From Cryobacterium flavum (GTDB lineage: Bacteria > Actinomycetota > Actinomycetes > Actinomycetales > Microbacteriaceae): DNA of 64,000 bases. A program made the position numbers and the translations under genes. The notes beneath the pieces were generated by a model. It worked only from the letters and a program-made list of their open reading frames with translations. It did no database searches and was not told the DNA's origin. The stretch spans positions 62,001-126,000 of the forward strand of contig NZ_FNIB01000009.1 in NCBI RefSeq assembly GCF_900103805.1, written 5' to 3'. How positions within the stretch are numbered: position 1 is the stretch's first letter; each line of letters starts with the position of its first letter. Shown piece after piece: positions 8,936-18,090 of this stretch.

Positions 8936-10598
8936 GGTCGACCTCGGCAGGATATGCACGAATGACAGCGGGAATGACGACCGTGAAGACGGCGCCCTCA
9001 CGTCGCCCGATTGTCAGCGTGCCGCCGAGGCGGGTGACCGCCTGCCGAACCAGTGCGAGGCCGAGACCTCGACCACCCACTGAGCGACCGGGCGTCGTGA
9101 CGCCGGTACCCGTGACGCCGGTACCCTTGGTACTGAACCCGAGCCGCAGCACATCGTCGATCACCTCTGGTGCCACACCGGCGCCGCTGTCGGCCACCTC
9201 GATCGTGACGGCCTGCTCGGTCGATGACACGGTGACCGACACTCGACGCGGGTCCGCGCCGGCGGCCGCCGCGTCGAGGGCGTTATCGACCAGGTTGCCG
9301 AGCACCGTGACCAAATCCTGAATGGACAGCCCCGACTCGGCGAGCGTGCCAGACGCCGTCACGGTAAGGGTGATCCCCAGCTCGTTGGCCTGCGCCGATT
9401 TGCCCATGATCAGGGCACTGATCACCGGTTCGTCGACCGAACCGACCATCTCGTCGGCCAGCCGCTGACTCAACTCGAGATCCTCGGTGGCGAAGTCGAG
9501 AGCCTGATCGGTGCGACCGAGTTCCATGAGCGACACGATGGTGTGCAACCGGTTGGAATGCTCGTGGGTCTGCGCCCGCAACGCGTCGGAGAGGGTCTGC
9601 ATAGACTGCAACTCGCTGCCCAGGGTTTGCAGATCAGTGTGGTCACGAATCGTCGCCACAAATCCCATCGGGGTCGCCCTGGAGCGACTGGCCGAAGCCA
9701 CGGCCGGTTCCTGGCTGACCACCAGCACCCTCGTGCCGGTCACATGAATCTCATCGTGCGCCGAGCGACCGCTCCGCAGCAACTCACCGAGGCTCGGCGG
9801 CAGGCTCAACTCGGCCAGGGCGGGCGGGGGCGTGGCGCTGCCAGCAGCCGGCCGCGGCGGAATGCCGAGCAGCTGCGCCGCCTGGTCGTTGTAGAGCACG
9901 AGGTCGCCGTGCAGGTCGACGAGCACGAGTCCCTCGCGCACCGAGTGCAGCACCGAGTCGTAGTAGACGAACAGCTGCGCGAGACGTTCAGGACCCCACC
10001 CGAGCGTGACTCGCCGCAGGTAGCGGCCGAGCAGCCAGGTCACTACCGATCCCGAGGCGAGCAGCCCGAGCGCCAGCCCCAGTACCGACGGCAGCCGGGC
10101 GTTCAGGGCGATCGTGATGTTGCTCGTCGTGGTGCCCACCGCGACCAGCGCGCGAACGGTGCCGCCGGCATCCGTTACCGGTACGACGGCGCGAACGGAT
10201 GGCCCGAGCGTTCCCGTGCTGATTTCTGTGAAGGCCGTTCCGGACAGAGCCGGTTCGATCGCACCGATGTAATCCTTGCCGATCTCAGTCTGCGTCGGAT
10301 GGGTCCAGCGGGTGCGGTCGGGGGCCATGATCGTGATGAAGTCGAGGCCGGCATCCTGGGTGAGATCGAGGGCATAGGGCTGCAGCGTCGCGCTCGGGTC
10401 GGCCGACTCGCTGGCCGCGAGTACCAGCGGACTGTCGGCGATGGCGGTGGCGACCGCGAGCATCCGGTCACTGGTTTCGTCGTAGCCGCGATCGCGGGCA
10501 TCCACGAAGAATGCTGTTCCGACGAAGACCGTGAGCACCACGATGAACAGCGCGTGCGCGAAAAAGAGCCGCTTGGCGATGCTCCATTCCCTACGCAC
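8928..10598 (-). CDS. CitA/DcuS-type sensor histidine kinase
   Basis: A 556-residue protein from GTG 10598, preceded by AGAGAGGGG; an in-frame TTG at 10628 would add 10 residues. There is a first membrane helix (about 10-30), an extracytoplasmic PDC-type sensor domain (about 40-170), a second helix (about 175-195) and a PAS domain with VLYNDQAAQLLGI. The kinase core carries the phospho-His region HEHSNRLHTI and the ATP motifs NLVDNALDAA, DSGAGV and GRGLGLALV. The family senses extracellular di- or tricarboxylates such as citrate, succinate or fumarate. The gene pair is divergent from a dicarboxylate carrier, which fits. Confidence 0.9.
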   Translation of the reverse strand: MRREWSIAKRLFFAHALFIVVLTVFVGTAFFVDARDRGYDETSDRMLAVATAIADSPLVLAASESADPSATLQPYALDLTQDAGLDFITIMAPDRTRWTHPTQTEIGKDYIGAIEPALSGTAFTEISTGTLGPSVRAVVPVTDAGGTVRALVAVGTTTSNITIALNARLPSVLGLALGLLASGSVVTWLLGRYLRRVTLGWGPERLAQLFVYYDSVLHSVREGLVLVDLHGDLVLYNDQAAQLLGIPPRPAAGSATPPPALAELSLPPSLGELLRSGRSAHDEIHVTGTRVLVVSQEPAVASASRSRATPMGFVATIRDHTDLQTLGSELQSMQTLSDALRAQTHEHSNRLHTIVSLMELGRTDQALDFATEDLELSQRLADEMVGSVDEPVISALIMGKSAQANELGITLTVTASGTLAESGLSIQDLVTVLGNLVDNALDAAAAGADPRRVSVTVSSTEQAVTIEVADSGAGVAPEVIDDVLRLGFSTKGTGVTGTGVTTPGRSVGGRGLGLALVRQAVTRLGGTLTIGRREGAVFTVVIPAVIRAYPAEVDHA

Positions 10599-10733
10599 TG
10601 CCGGCCCCTCTCTTCGTTTCGTGAACAATATGACCGTAACCGTGCGCGAACGAGCGGCAGCGACCAGTGTGGATCCATTGCAGCAGCCGGAGCCCGTGGT
10701 GGGCCAGGTTAAGCCTAGACATAGGAGTCTGAC

Positions 10734-12131
10734 ATGGCATCGACGCCATCAACCCGTACCAAACTCATCAAGTCCGGCAAGCCGAAGAAGAAGATCGACT
10801 CGTCGCACTACCTCTACATGGCCGTCATCGTCGCGGTCGTGCTCGGTATCGTCGTCGGCCTGGTCTGGGGCGGAGAGAAAGGCTTCGCGGTCTCGCTCAA
10901 GCCGCTTGGTGACCTGTTCATCGCGCTGATCCGAATGATGATCGCCCCGATCATCTTCTGCACGATCATTCTCGGCATCGGCTCGATCGCCAAAGCTGCT
11001 ACCGTCGGCAAAATCGGCGGCCTGGCCCTCGGCTACTTTCTGATCATGTCCACCTTCGCACTCGGCATCGGCCTGGTCGTTGGCAACATGATTCACCCGG
11101 GCGAGGGCATCAACCTCGCCGACGCCACCTACAAGGCCACCGAATCCGCTGACACCCAGTCGTTCCTGCTCGGAATCGTGCCCACCACCCTGTTCTCGTC
11201 GCTGACCAGCGGCAACATTCTGCAGACTCTCATGGTGGCCCTCATCGCCGGCTTCGCCCTGCAGCGCATGGGACCGGCCGGTAAACCGATTCTCGAGGGA
11301 ATCGCCCACGTGCAGGCTCTGGTCTTCCGCATTCTGATCATGGTCATGTGGCTTGCCCCGATCGGCGCCTTCGGCGCCATCGCCGCCGTCGTCGGCGCCA
11401 CCGGAATCCAGGCCGTGATCAGCCTGTTCACACTCATGGTGGCCTTCTACATCACCTGCATCATCTTCATCGTGGTCATTCTCGGCGGCCTGCTCAAGAT
11501 CGTCACCGGCGTGAACATCTTCAAGCTGATGCGCTACCTCGGCCGCGAATACCTGCTGATCGTGTCAACCTCCTCCTCCGAGGCCGCCCTGCCGCGCCTG
11601 ATTGCCAAGATGGAACACCTCGGCATCTCCAAGCCCGTCGTCGGTGTCACCGTGCCCACCGGCTACTCCTTCAACCTCGACGGCACCGCGATCTACCTCA
11701 CCATGGCGTCGCTGTTCATCGCCAACGCGCTCGGCCAGCCGCTCGCCCTCGGCGAACAGATTGGCCTGCTCGTCTTCATGATCATCGCCAGCAAGGGAGC
11801 CGCCGGAGTCTCCGGTGCCGGTCTCGCCACCCTGGCCGCCGGGCTGCAGGCGCACGCCCCGCAACTGGTCGGCGGTGTTGGTTTCATCGTGGGCATCGAC
11901 CGGTTCATGTCCGAAGCGCGCGCGCTGACCAACTTCACCGGCAACGCCGTGGCGACCGTCATGATCGGCTCCTGGACTAAGGAGATGGACCGGGTGCAGG
12001 TGGATCGCGTGCTCGACAAGCTCGAACCGTTCGATGAGCGCACCATGCTGACCCACGGCCACGTGAGCGCCGCCGAGACCCAGCGCAGCACTGAGCAGGC
12101 CGCGCAGTCGCAGATCCTGGACCGCGTCTAG
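10734..12131 (+). CDS. dctA: dicarboxylate:cation symporter, DctA/GltP family
   Basis: A 465-residue protein with GGAG before ATG 10734. It has eight transmembrane helices with two re-entrant loops; the family signatures are STSSSEAALPRL (serine-rich loop, near residue 280), GYSFNLDGTAIYLTMASLF and the C-terminal TNFTGNAVAT substrate-binding helix. The family imports C4-dicarboxylates or glutamate with H+ or Na+. The Asn-Phe-Thr-Gly-Asn-Ala pattern fits DctA. The N-terminus is Lys-rich and cytosolic. It is divergently transcribed from a CitA/DcuS-like two-component system across a 135-base gap, which likely regulates it. Two stem-loops follow the stop. Confidence 0.92.
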   Translation: MASTPSTRTKLIKSGKPKKKIDSSHYLYMAVIVAVVLGIVVGLVWGGEKGFAVSLKPLGDLFIALIRMMIAPIIFCTIILGIGSIAKAATVGKIGGLALGYFLIMSTFALGIGLVVGNMIHPGEGINLADATYKATESADTQSFLLGIVPTTLFSSLTSGNILQTLMVALIAGFALQRMGPAGKPILEGIAHVQALVFRILIMVMWLAPIGAFGAIAAVVGATGIQAVISLFTLMVAFYITCIIFIVVILGGLLKIVTGVNIFKLMRYLGREYLLIVSTSSSEAALPRLIAKMEHLGISKPVVGVTVPTGYSFNLDGTAIYLTMASLFIANALGQPLALGEQIGLLVFMIIASKGAAGVSGAGLATLAAGLQAHAPQLVGGVGFIVGIDRFMSEARALTNFTGNAVATVMIGSWTKEMDRVQVDRVLDKLEPFDERTMLTHGHVSAAETQRSTEQAAQSQILDRV

Positions 12132-12139
12132 CAGAAATC

Positions 12140-12212
12140 GCTGGCTGAAAAATAGCCAGCACTAGACTCGCGCTAAGGGTGCCGTCCGGAGGAGTCCTCC
12201 CGGGCGGCACCC
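12140..12212 (+). terminator. two tandem stem-loops after dctA
   Basis: The first hairpin is GCTGGCT/AGCCAGC with an A-rich loop (12140-12160). The second is a long GC hairpin with outer arms GGGTGCCG (12177-12184) and CGGCACCC (12205-12212) and an inner GGAGG/CCTCC stem. CCGTTT follows. A TAGACT -10-like box sits between them (12163-12168). Confidence 0.7.
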
Positions 12213-12469
12213 CCGTTTAAGCGGTGATTTCGGCATGCCTCAAAGTCAGTGTGTTAGGATTGTCTACGGTCTTACAACCCTTCACCAGGACGCGCACGCG
12301 TAGCCCCCATTTGAGATGGAACGGCCGCCTTCGTATGGTGTGGTACCGAAGGATGCGATCCCATGATCGCTCCAGCCCGCGGGCCGCTCGGCGCCAACCC
12401 GTCCGCCAAGAGAGCTCGCCCCATTGTCAGTCGTGAAATTGGCTACGTTTGGCGTGCACCGGAGAACGC
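12213..12469 (+). other. non-coding region upstream of the glycine betaine operon
   Basis: About 257 bases without a convincing gene. It holds a perfect 10-base inverted pair ACGCG/CGCGT near 12290-12302 and a stem CCTTCG (12328-12333) / CGAAGG (12347-12352). It may be the long leader or promoter region of the betaine operon. I do not recognise a known riboswitch in it. Confidence 0.4.
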
Positions 12470-13774
12470 GTGACCGAGAGTATTCCTCTTCAAGAAACCA
12501 TTGCCGTCAAGGCAGATCACCTCTACAAAGCATTCGGACGCCGTCCGCACGAGATCGTCAAGAAGCTCAAGGCCGGCAAGAGCCGCGCTGAGATCTCGTC
12601 GCACGGAGTTGCCGCCGTCATCGACGCCTCCTTCGAGGTCAAGAAGGGCGAGATCTTCGTCGTGATGGGCCTGTCGGGATCGGGCAAGTCCACCCTCATT
12701 CGCATGCTCAACGGACTCTGGGACACTACCTCCGGCACAGTAAGCGTCGGCGGCACCGACATCACCGACGTGTCCGCCAAGGAACTGCGCGATGTACGCC
12801 GCAAGAGCATCTCCATGGTGTTCCAGCACTTCGCCCTGCTGCCGCACCGCACCGTGATCGACAATGTCGCCTACGGGCTCGAAATTCAGGGCATGGGCCG
12901 TACCGAACGCCTCGCCAAGGCGCGGACGATCATCGATCTGGTCGGCCTGGCCGGCTGGGCCGACAACCTGCCCTCCGAATTGTCCGGTGGCATGCAGCAG
13001 CGGGTCGGGCTCGGCCGTGCCCTCGCCGCCGACACCGACGTACTGCTCATGGACGAAGCCTTCTCGGCTCTCGACCCGCTCATTCGCCGCGAGATGCAGG
13101 AACAGCTGATCGAGCTGCAGGCCGCGCTCGGCAAAACCATCATCTTCATCACGCACGACCTCAACGAGGCCATGTTCCTCGGCGACCGTATCGCGGTCAT
13201 GCGCGACGGCCGCATCGTTCAGATCGGCACACCGGAAGAGATCCTCACCGACCCGGCGAACGACTACGTCGCCCAGTTCGTGCAGGACGTCGACCGGGCC
13301 CGCGTGCTCACCGCCGCGAGCGTGATGGAACCCGTGCGAGCGGTCATCACCAAGACAGCCGGCCCCCGGGCCGCGCTGCGTACAATGCGCGACCTGCAGA
13401 CATCCGTCACCTTCGTACTCAACCGCGATCGCAGCTTCGCCGGCATCGTGCGCGATCGCGACGTTCTCAAGCTCGTCAAGCGCGGCGAGACCGACCTGCG
13501 CGCCATCATCCGCGATGACGCCACCGCGGTCTTGCCCGAAACCGTCCTGGTCGATTTGGTCGAACCGTCGGTCGAGAGCGAACTGCCCATCGCCGTCGTC
13601 GATGAGAAGAACCGCCTGCTCGGCGTGATTCCGCGAGTCACCCTGCTCGCCGCGATCGGCAACGTCACGACCAATACCGGCCCGTTGCCCGTCGTGATGC
13701 CACCGGCCACCATCTCGGTCAGCCAGATCGCCGAGATTCTGGGCGACACCGCGCTGGAAGGAGTTGAAGCGTGA
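12470..13774 (+). CDS. proV: glycine betaine/proline ABC transporter ATP-binding subunit
   Basis: A 434-residue protein; GTG 12470 is preferred since GGAGA lies 5 bases upstream. The ATPase domain (about 1-275) has Walker A GLSGSGKST, Q-loop FQHFALLPHRTV, signature LSGGMQQRVGLGRAL, Walker B VLLMDEAFSALDP and switch His ITHDLNEA. A pair of CBS domains fills the last 150 residues, typical of OpuAA/ProV, where they sense ionic strength or nucleotides. It powers uptake of compatible solutes under osmotic stress. Its stop overlaps the permease start by 4 bases. Confidence 0.93.
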   Translation: MTESIPLQETIAVKADHLYKAFGRRPHEIVKKLKAGKSRAEISSHGVAAVIDASFEVKKGEIFVVMGLSGSGKSTLIRMLNGLWDTTSGTVSVGGTDITDVSAKELRDVRRKSISMVFQHFALLPHRTVIDNVAYGLEIQGMGRTERLAKARTIIDLVGLAGWADNLPSELSGGMQQRVGLGRALAADTDVLLMDEAFSALDPLIRREMQEQLIELQAALGKTIIFITHDLNEAMFLGDRIAVMRDGRIVQIGTPEEILTDPANDYVAQFVQDVDRARVLTAASVMEPVRAVITKTAGPRAALRTMRDLQTSVTFVLNRDRSFAGIVRDRDVLKLVKRGETDLRAIIRDDATAVLPETVLVDLVEPSVESELPIAVVDEKNRLLGVIPRVTLLAAIGNVTTNTGPLPVVMPPATISVSQIAEILGDTALEGVEA

Positions 13775-14697
13775 ACGAGTTCCGAATCCCTGTGGGTTCC
13801 TGGGTCGAAGTCTTGTTTGATTTCGTAACCGAGCACTTCAGCTTCTTCTTCGACTTCGTTCGTCTTGCCTTTGCTGGCGCTTTTGAGACCGTCGACTATC
13901 TGCTGGTTTCCCCGCCGTTCTATGTGATCATCGGTCTGGCCGGTCTGCTGGCCGTGGCGGCTCGGGGGTGGAAGTTCTTGGCCGGGACAGTCGTCGGCCT
14001 CCTGCTGATCGTTGGCATGAATCAATGGGAAAATGCCATGGACACGCTTGCCCTCGTGCTCGTTGCGAGTGTGATCGCCATTGCGATGAGCATCCCACTC
14101 GGTATTCTGGCGGCCAAGTCGAAGGCAGCCTCGAGCGTCATTCGTCCGGTGCTCGACTTCCTGCAGACGATGCCTGCCTTCGTCTTTCTGATTCCGGCGC
14201 TCCTGTTCTTCCGCGTCGGTGAGGTGCCGGGAATCGTAGCGACTATCATCTTCGCGATGGCGCCGGGGGTGCGCCTGACGGAGCTGGGGATTCGCGGGGT
14301 CGACCCAGAGATCGTCGAAGCCGGGTCTGCCTTCGGTGCCTCACCGGGGCGCATCCTGCGCCAGATCCAGCTACCCCTCGCCCTGCCCACGATCATGGCT
14401 GGCATCAATCAGGTCATCATGCTGTCACTCTCGATGGTCGTCATTGCTGGAATGGTCGGCGCCGGCGCCCTCGGTGCGGAGATCATGACGAGTCTTAGCC
14501 GGATCGATATCGTGCTTGGTTCCGAGGCTGGTCTGGCCGTCGTAATTCTCGCCATATTCCTCGACCGAGTCACCGCCGCGCTCGGTACCGGCAAGACGCC
14601 CATCAGTCGCTTCATCGCGTTGCGCAAGAGCCGCGCGCCGGCATCCGCTTCGGTGGAAACCGCAGCTCCGGTCGAACCCGAATTGGTTCGTCTGTAA
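13771..14697 (+). CDS. proW: glycine betaine ABC transporter permease
   Basis: A 308-residue membrane protein with about six to seven helices, starting at GTG 13771 inside the end of the ATPase gene. The EAA loop that contacts the ATPase is visible as VEAGSAFGASPGRILRQIQLP near residue 180 (quoted in part). The segment AGMVGAGALGAEI further on is typical of ProW/OpuAB. It forms the membrane channel for betaine or proline import. A 121-base gap with a stem-loop separates it from the substrate-binding gene. Confidence 0.92.
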   Translation: MNEFRIPVGSWVEVLFDFVTEHFSFFFDFVRLAFAGAFETVDYLLVSPPFYVIIGLAGLLAVAARGWKFLAGTVVGLLLIVGMNQWENAMDTLALVLVASVIAIAMSIPLGILAAKSKAASSVIRPVLDFLQTMPAFVFLIPALLFFRVGEVPGIVATIIFAMAPGVRLTELGIRGVDPEIVEAGSAFGASPGRILRQIQLPLALPTIMAGINQVIMLSLSMVVIAGMVGAGALGAEIMTSLSRIDIVLGSEAGLAVVILAIFLDRVTAALGTGKTPISRFIALRKSRAPASASVETAAPVEPELVRL

Positions 14698-14707
14698 CCC
14701 ACACACT

Positions 14708-14729
14708 CACGGGCGAGCGAGCGCCCGTG
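14708..14729 (+). other. stem-loop between permease and binding-protein genes
   Basis: Perfect 8-bp arms CACGGGCG (14708-14715) and CGCCCGTG (14722-14729) lie around a 6-base loop. No T-run follows. The position suggests RNA processing or stabilisation that raises binding-protein output relative to the membrane genes. Confidence 0.45.
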
Positions 14730-14818
14730 TCCATCGGCGGTTGTCATAGCACTCAGATCGGCCGCCAGCACCAAGAGCCAACCCTGCCACCCTTCGCGGG
14801 TGTCGAGAATGGAAACAC

Positions 14819-15706
14819 ATGAAAATTCGTACCAAGTCATTCATTGCAGGAGGAGCCATTTCGCTCCTCGCCCTCAGCGGGTGCGCTTCCGCTGAAACTG
14901 CCACTGTCTCCAACGGCGACAACGCGGATATGAGCCTGGCTGTATTCAACGGCTGGGACGAGGGCATCGCCGTTTCCGAGCTGTGGAAAGCCATTCTCGA
15001 TGAGAAGGGCTACAACGTCGAGCTGGAATACGCCGCGGAGGCCCCCGTCTACTCGGGCCTGGCCACCGGCGATTATGACCTCAGCATGGACATCTGGCTG
15101 CCTGACACCCACGCGTCCTACCTCGAAAAGTATGGCGATGACATCGTCGACCTCGGTGCATGGAATACCGAATCCAAGCTCACCGTCGCGGTGAATGCGG
15201 ATGCCCCGATCGACTCCCTCGCGGAACTGGCCGAAAACGCCGACCTGTTCTCCAACCGGATCGTCGGCATCGAGCCCGGTTCAGGCCTCAATGAGGCCAT
15301 GGAAGAGCGGGTCATCCCGACCTACGGCCTCGACGGTATGGATAACGTGACGTCGTCGACCGCGGGGATGCTCTCCGAACTCACCAACGCGACCGACAAC
15401 GGCGAGAACATTGTCGTTACCCTCTGGGAGCCGCACTGGGCCTACGGAGCGTTCCCGATCAAGAACCTTGAGGACCCCGAGGGAACTCTCGAGAACATCG
15501 AGAGCATCCACTCCTACGGCAGCACCGAGTTTGAAGCTGACTTCCCGCAGGCCGCCGAGTGGATCAATAACTTCGAGATGGACCTCGATACGCTGTATTC
15601 CCTTGAAGAGGAAATGTTCGTCAACTACGACGGTCAGGACTACGCGCCGATCGTCGCCAAGTGGATCGAAGACAACCAGGAATACGTAGACGGCCTCACC
15701 AGCTAG
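14819..15706 (+). CDS. glycine betaine-binding lipoprotein
   Basis: A 295-residue protein with a lipoprotein signal: MKIRTKS, a hydrophobic stretch and lipobox LSGC with the modified Cys at residue 22. The mature part is an OpuAC-type binding domain; Trp residues in FNGWDEGIAVSE, SMDIWLPDTHAS and TLWEPHWAYG would form the aromatic cage for trimethylammonium groups. It is anchored outside the membrane and delivers betaine to the proV/proW products. It is unusually acidic, consistent with an extracellular salt-exposed protein. A terminator follows. Confidence 0.93.
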   Translation: MKIRTKSFIAGGAISLLALSGCASAETATVSNGDNADMSLAVFNGWDEGIAVSELWKAILDEKGYNVELEYAAEAPVYSGLATGDYDLSMDIWLPDTHASYLEKYGDDIVDLGAWNTESKLTVAVNADAPIDSLAELAENADLFSNRIVGIEPGSGLNEAMEERVIPTYGLDGMDNVTSSTAGMLSELTNATDNGENIVVTLWEPHWAYGAFPIKNLEDPEGTLENIESIHSYGSTEFEADFPQAAEWINNFEMDLDTLYSLEEEMFVNYDGQDYAPIVAKWIEDNQEYVDGLTS

Positions 15707-15725
15707 TCACGGATTCTGCACGAAA

Positions 15726-15762
15726 AACGGCCCGCGTCCTTGGACGCGGGCCGTTCTATTTA
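15726..15762 (+). terminator. intrinsic terminator of the betaine operon
   Basis: Arms AACGGCCCGCGTCC (15726-15739) and GGACGCGGGCCGTT (15742-15755) pair perfectly and are followed by CTATTTAA. Confidence 0.9.
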
Positions 15763-15766
15763 ATGT

Positions 15767-16171
15767 TTACGCGGCTTCGAGCTCGCGCACCTGCCGCAGC
15801 CAGCCGTTGAAGAGATCGCTGTCGAAATCATCCACGCCGCGCAGCTTGTACTCACTCATCTCTGCCGACCCACTGGCATTGAGCTTGCCCGAGTCATCGG
15901 TGATGGCCTGGCCGCGCCAGAACAACACCGTGACGAAGGTGGGGTAGGCCTTGAATCCGGCTACCGGCAGCTCGTCGTCGAGCCAGACCGGATGCCCGTG
16001 CCACAGTTCCGTAGACGTCTCCGGCAGGCCCAGGTCGAACGTGTCGCGGAGCAGGGAGACGACGCTCGCGAGCGGCTCGGCCGGAGCGGCGACGTATTCG
16101 TCGATCGTGGTCGGCTTGTGAGCGGATGCGACGGTGGCGGGAGCGGGCGTTGAGATGAGTGTGGAAGTCAG
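15767..16171 (-). CDS. DUF1801 domain protein, probable CTG start
   Basis: The minus strand is open from a stop upstream of 16171 to TAA at 15767-15769 and encodes a DUF1801-like domain: TTIDEYVAAPAEPLASVVSL, then WHGHPVW, VTVLFWRGQAI and a helical tail LRQVRELEAA. No ATG, GTG or TTG occurs in frame before the domain. A CTG at 16171 lies 8 bases after AGAGG and gives a 134-residue protein beginning TSTLISTPAP, so CTG is proposed as start. A small N-terminal frameshift is the alternative. The function of DUF1801 proteins is not established. It faces the betaine operon tail to tail. Confidence 0.65.
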   Translation of the reverse strand: MTSTLISTPAPATVASAHKPTTIDEYVAAPAEPLASVVSLLRDTFDLGLPETSTELWHGHPVWLDDELPVAGFKAYPTFVTVLFWRGQAITDDSGKLNASGSAEMSEYKLRGVDDFDSDLFNGWLRQVRELEAA

Positions 16172-16290
16172 GTGAATAGCCTCTTTCGTGGTGGAGTTGG
16201 CGTACGGCGCTGGCCGAACGGATGCGTTTCTCCCTCCACACTCTCATGCCGTTCCCATTTGCGGCTGGGCAGACACTCAGGAACCGGAGC

Positions 16291-16330
16291 AAAAAACACC
16301 GCCCGCCGACCCGAAGGTCGACGGACGGTG
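16291..16330 (-). terminator. intrinsic terminator of the FKBP gene
   Basis: Read on the minus strand, a stem of CACCG, CCG and CGACC paired segments with two single mismatches and a TTCG loop (16297-16330) is followed by six T (16296-16291). It lies just after the FKBP stop. Confidence 0.85.
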
Positions 16331-16344
16331 CCAGGGAGACAATG

Positions 16345-17346
16345 CTACGCGGCGGGCGTCGCTGCCGTGCCGACGAGGTCAACGACGAAGACGAGAGTGT
16401 CCGTGCCGCTGATGCCAGCCTGGGTGTTGCCCGCTTCGCCATAGCCCTCGCTCGGCGGCAGAACGGCGATGACCTGGGATCCGACGGTCTGGCCGACGAG
16501 TGCAGCACCGAAGCCCGGAACGACCTGGCTGGTGACGAACGTGGTCGGGCCAACGGTGGTCCAGGATGAGTCGAAGGTTTTGCCGGTACCCCAGATGACT
16601 CCGGTGTATTCGACCGAGACGGTGTCGCCGTCGGCGACGACAGCGCCGTCACCGAGCTTCGTCGTGGCGATCTGCAGATCGGTCGGCGGGTCGGTGTCGG
16701 GGATGGTGATGGTGGGAGCGCCATTATCGGCGAGCTCAACGGTAGGCAGGCCAGGCACGACCGGCTGGTCCACCCCGTCAGCGCGGTCGGCGAGGTTCGT
16801 GATCGAGATGACGTCGGTGACGAAAACGACCGAGTCCCCGGCGGCGATTCCGAGCTGGGTATTTCCGTCTGCGCCGAACGCGTCGTCCGCAGTGCTGACG
16901 GTGACGATGCGGTCGCCTTCAACGGAACAGTTGACGGCCCGCACCAGCCCCTTGAGGAACGTTTCGCCGACGGTGATGGTCTCGCTGGTACCGCTGGTCG
17001 GGTAGGTCGTTTCCTGCACCGTAGCGCCGGTCGTCCCGTTGTAAACCGAGAGTGACACCCCAACCAACGAGCCGGCACCAGCCTCGGTGGTGCCCGTTCC
17101 CTTGATCGCCACGGTGCGCTGGGTGGCCGCCGGCGTCAACGGCTCGGCGAACTTGAACGCGGGCACGGCGCCGAAGTCGCCGGTCACGGCGACACCATCG
17201 GACACAGCGCCGGGCGCGGTGCACTCGCTGAAGGCGGCATCCGCTGCAGGGGCGGAACTGGTTGCCTCGGGAGTACCGCTGCTTCCGCAGGCGGTCAGCG
17301 CGAGCGTGAGGCCCACAATGGTCAGGAGCGCGGGAATTTTCGACAC
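16345..17346 (-). CDS. FKBP-type peptidyl-prolyl isomerase lipoprotein, two FKBP-like domains
   Basis: A 333-residue protein from GTG 17346, with AAAGAGG 5 bases upstream. It has a lipoprotein signal peptide with lipobox LTAC, then a Ser/Ala linker and two FKBP-like domains (about residues 60-190 and 200-330). The second carries the clear FKBP pattern GDTVSVEYTGVIWGTGKTFD, VVPGFGAALVGQ and IAVLPPSEGYGE. The first is more divergent. It is predicted to help fold secreted proteins outside the membrane. The frame is open much further upstream, but that extension has no signal or SD and is rejected. A terminator follows the gene. Confidence 0.9.
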   Translation of the reverse strand: MSKIPALLTIVGLTLALTACGSSGTPEATSSAPAADAAFSECTAPGAVSDGVAVTGDFGAVPAFKFAEPLTPAATQRTVAIKGTGTTEAGAGSLVGVSLSVYNGTTGATVQETTYPTSGTSETITVGETFLKGLVRAVNCSVEGDRIVTVSTADDAFGADGNTQLGIAAGDSVVFVTDVISITNLADRADGVDQPVVPGLPTVELADNGAPTITIPDTDPPTDLQIATTKLGDGAVVADGDTVSVEYTGVIWGTGKTFDSSWTTVGPTTFVTSQVVPGFGAALVGQTVGSQVIAVLPPSEGYGEAGNTQAGISGTDTLVFVVDLVGTAATPAA

Positions 17347-17486
17347 GGGGCCTCTTTCGAGAACGTAGCTGTGGGCAAGCACTGATTGGTGAATGTCTTG
17401 GTGGCGCAGACGGCCAAGTGCCCACTCTGCCACGGTTCGCCTATGAACCGGCTGAGTGGATGCGACGGCGCGCCGCCCAGCGCACT

Positions 17487-18080
17487 TCAGTCGTCGAGAC
17501 CGCGGGCGATCAGGGCCTCGCCCAGGGCATCCGCTGCGTAGAGCGAGCGCACGACCACCGGAACGGCGATCGACAAGAGCGAGCCCTGGGTACCGCGGGC
17601 CGTGCGGGCCTCGAGAACCTCGCGAACGATGTCGGAGACAAGAGGAATGCAACGGATGGTCAGGGCCACCAGCAGCCCCACCCGGTCGGCGTCGATGAAC
17701 CGATTGAACGGACGCAGCAGGGTCTGGAAAGCTTCCAACACCGCGGTGACCGTGGTCGTCATCGTGAACAGGGCGGCCAGGGCCACCGCAACGACAAGGC
17801 GGCCGGTCATCAGTGCGGCGACAGTCCAGCCCGAGAGCAGACCCTGAATCGGTACGGCTACCAACAGAATCAGCAGAATCGGCGCGATCTGGGCGACGGC
17901 CGCGCGCAGGGGCACCTGGGCGATGAGGAACAACAGTACGACTCCTGCCGCAGCGCCGCTGACTACCCACGGGTCAGACGAGGTGCCGATCAGCAGCACG
18001 CAGAGCGAGAGCAGAAGCAACTTGAGCAGTGTCGGTGCCCGGTGAATCAGTGAGGTTCCGGGGCTGTAGAGACCGATCAC
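17487..18080 (-). CDS. bioN: energy-coupling factor transporter transmembrane protein (biotin ECF module)
   Basis: A 197-residue protein. GTG 18080 with AGAAG 6 bases upstream is preferred over longer in-frame starts that would lie within the ATPase gene. It has about five membrane helices and the EcfT coupling motif Ala-Arg-Gly near the C-terminus (EALIARGLDD), which docks on the ATPase. It transmits ATP-driven movement to the substrate-binding subunit. It is the last gene of the bioY-ecfA-ecfT operon, 10 bases after the ATPase stop. Confidence 0.9.
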   Translation of the reverse strand: MIGLYSPGTSLIHRAPTLLKLLLLSLCVLLIGTSSDPWVVSGAAAGVVLLFLIAQVPLRAAVAQIAPILLILLVAVPIQGLLSGWTVAALMTGRLVVAVALAALFTMTTTVTAVLEAFQTLLRPFNRFIDADRVGLLVALTIRCIPLVSDIVREVLEARTARGTQGSLLSIAVPVVVRSLYAADALGEALIARGLDD

Positions 18081-18090
18081 GCGCGGCTTC

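Noticed and set aside
12213..12469. Riboswitch upstream of the betaine operon
   Set aside because: Stems are present but no conserved core of a known riboswitch class could be recognised by eye.
17347..17970. N-terminal extension of the FKBP gene to 17970
   Set aside because: It lies opposite no homologous domain, overlaps the bioN gene, and removes the lipoprotein signal from the N-terminus. GTG 17346 has an SD and a signal peptide.
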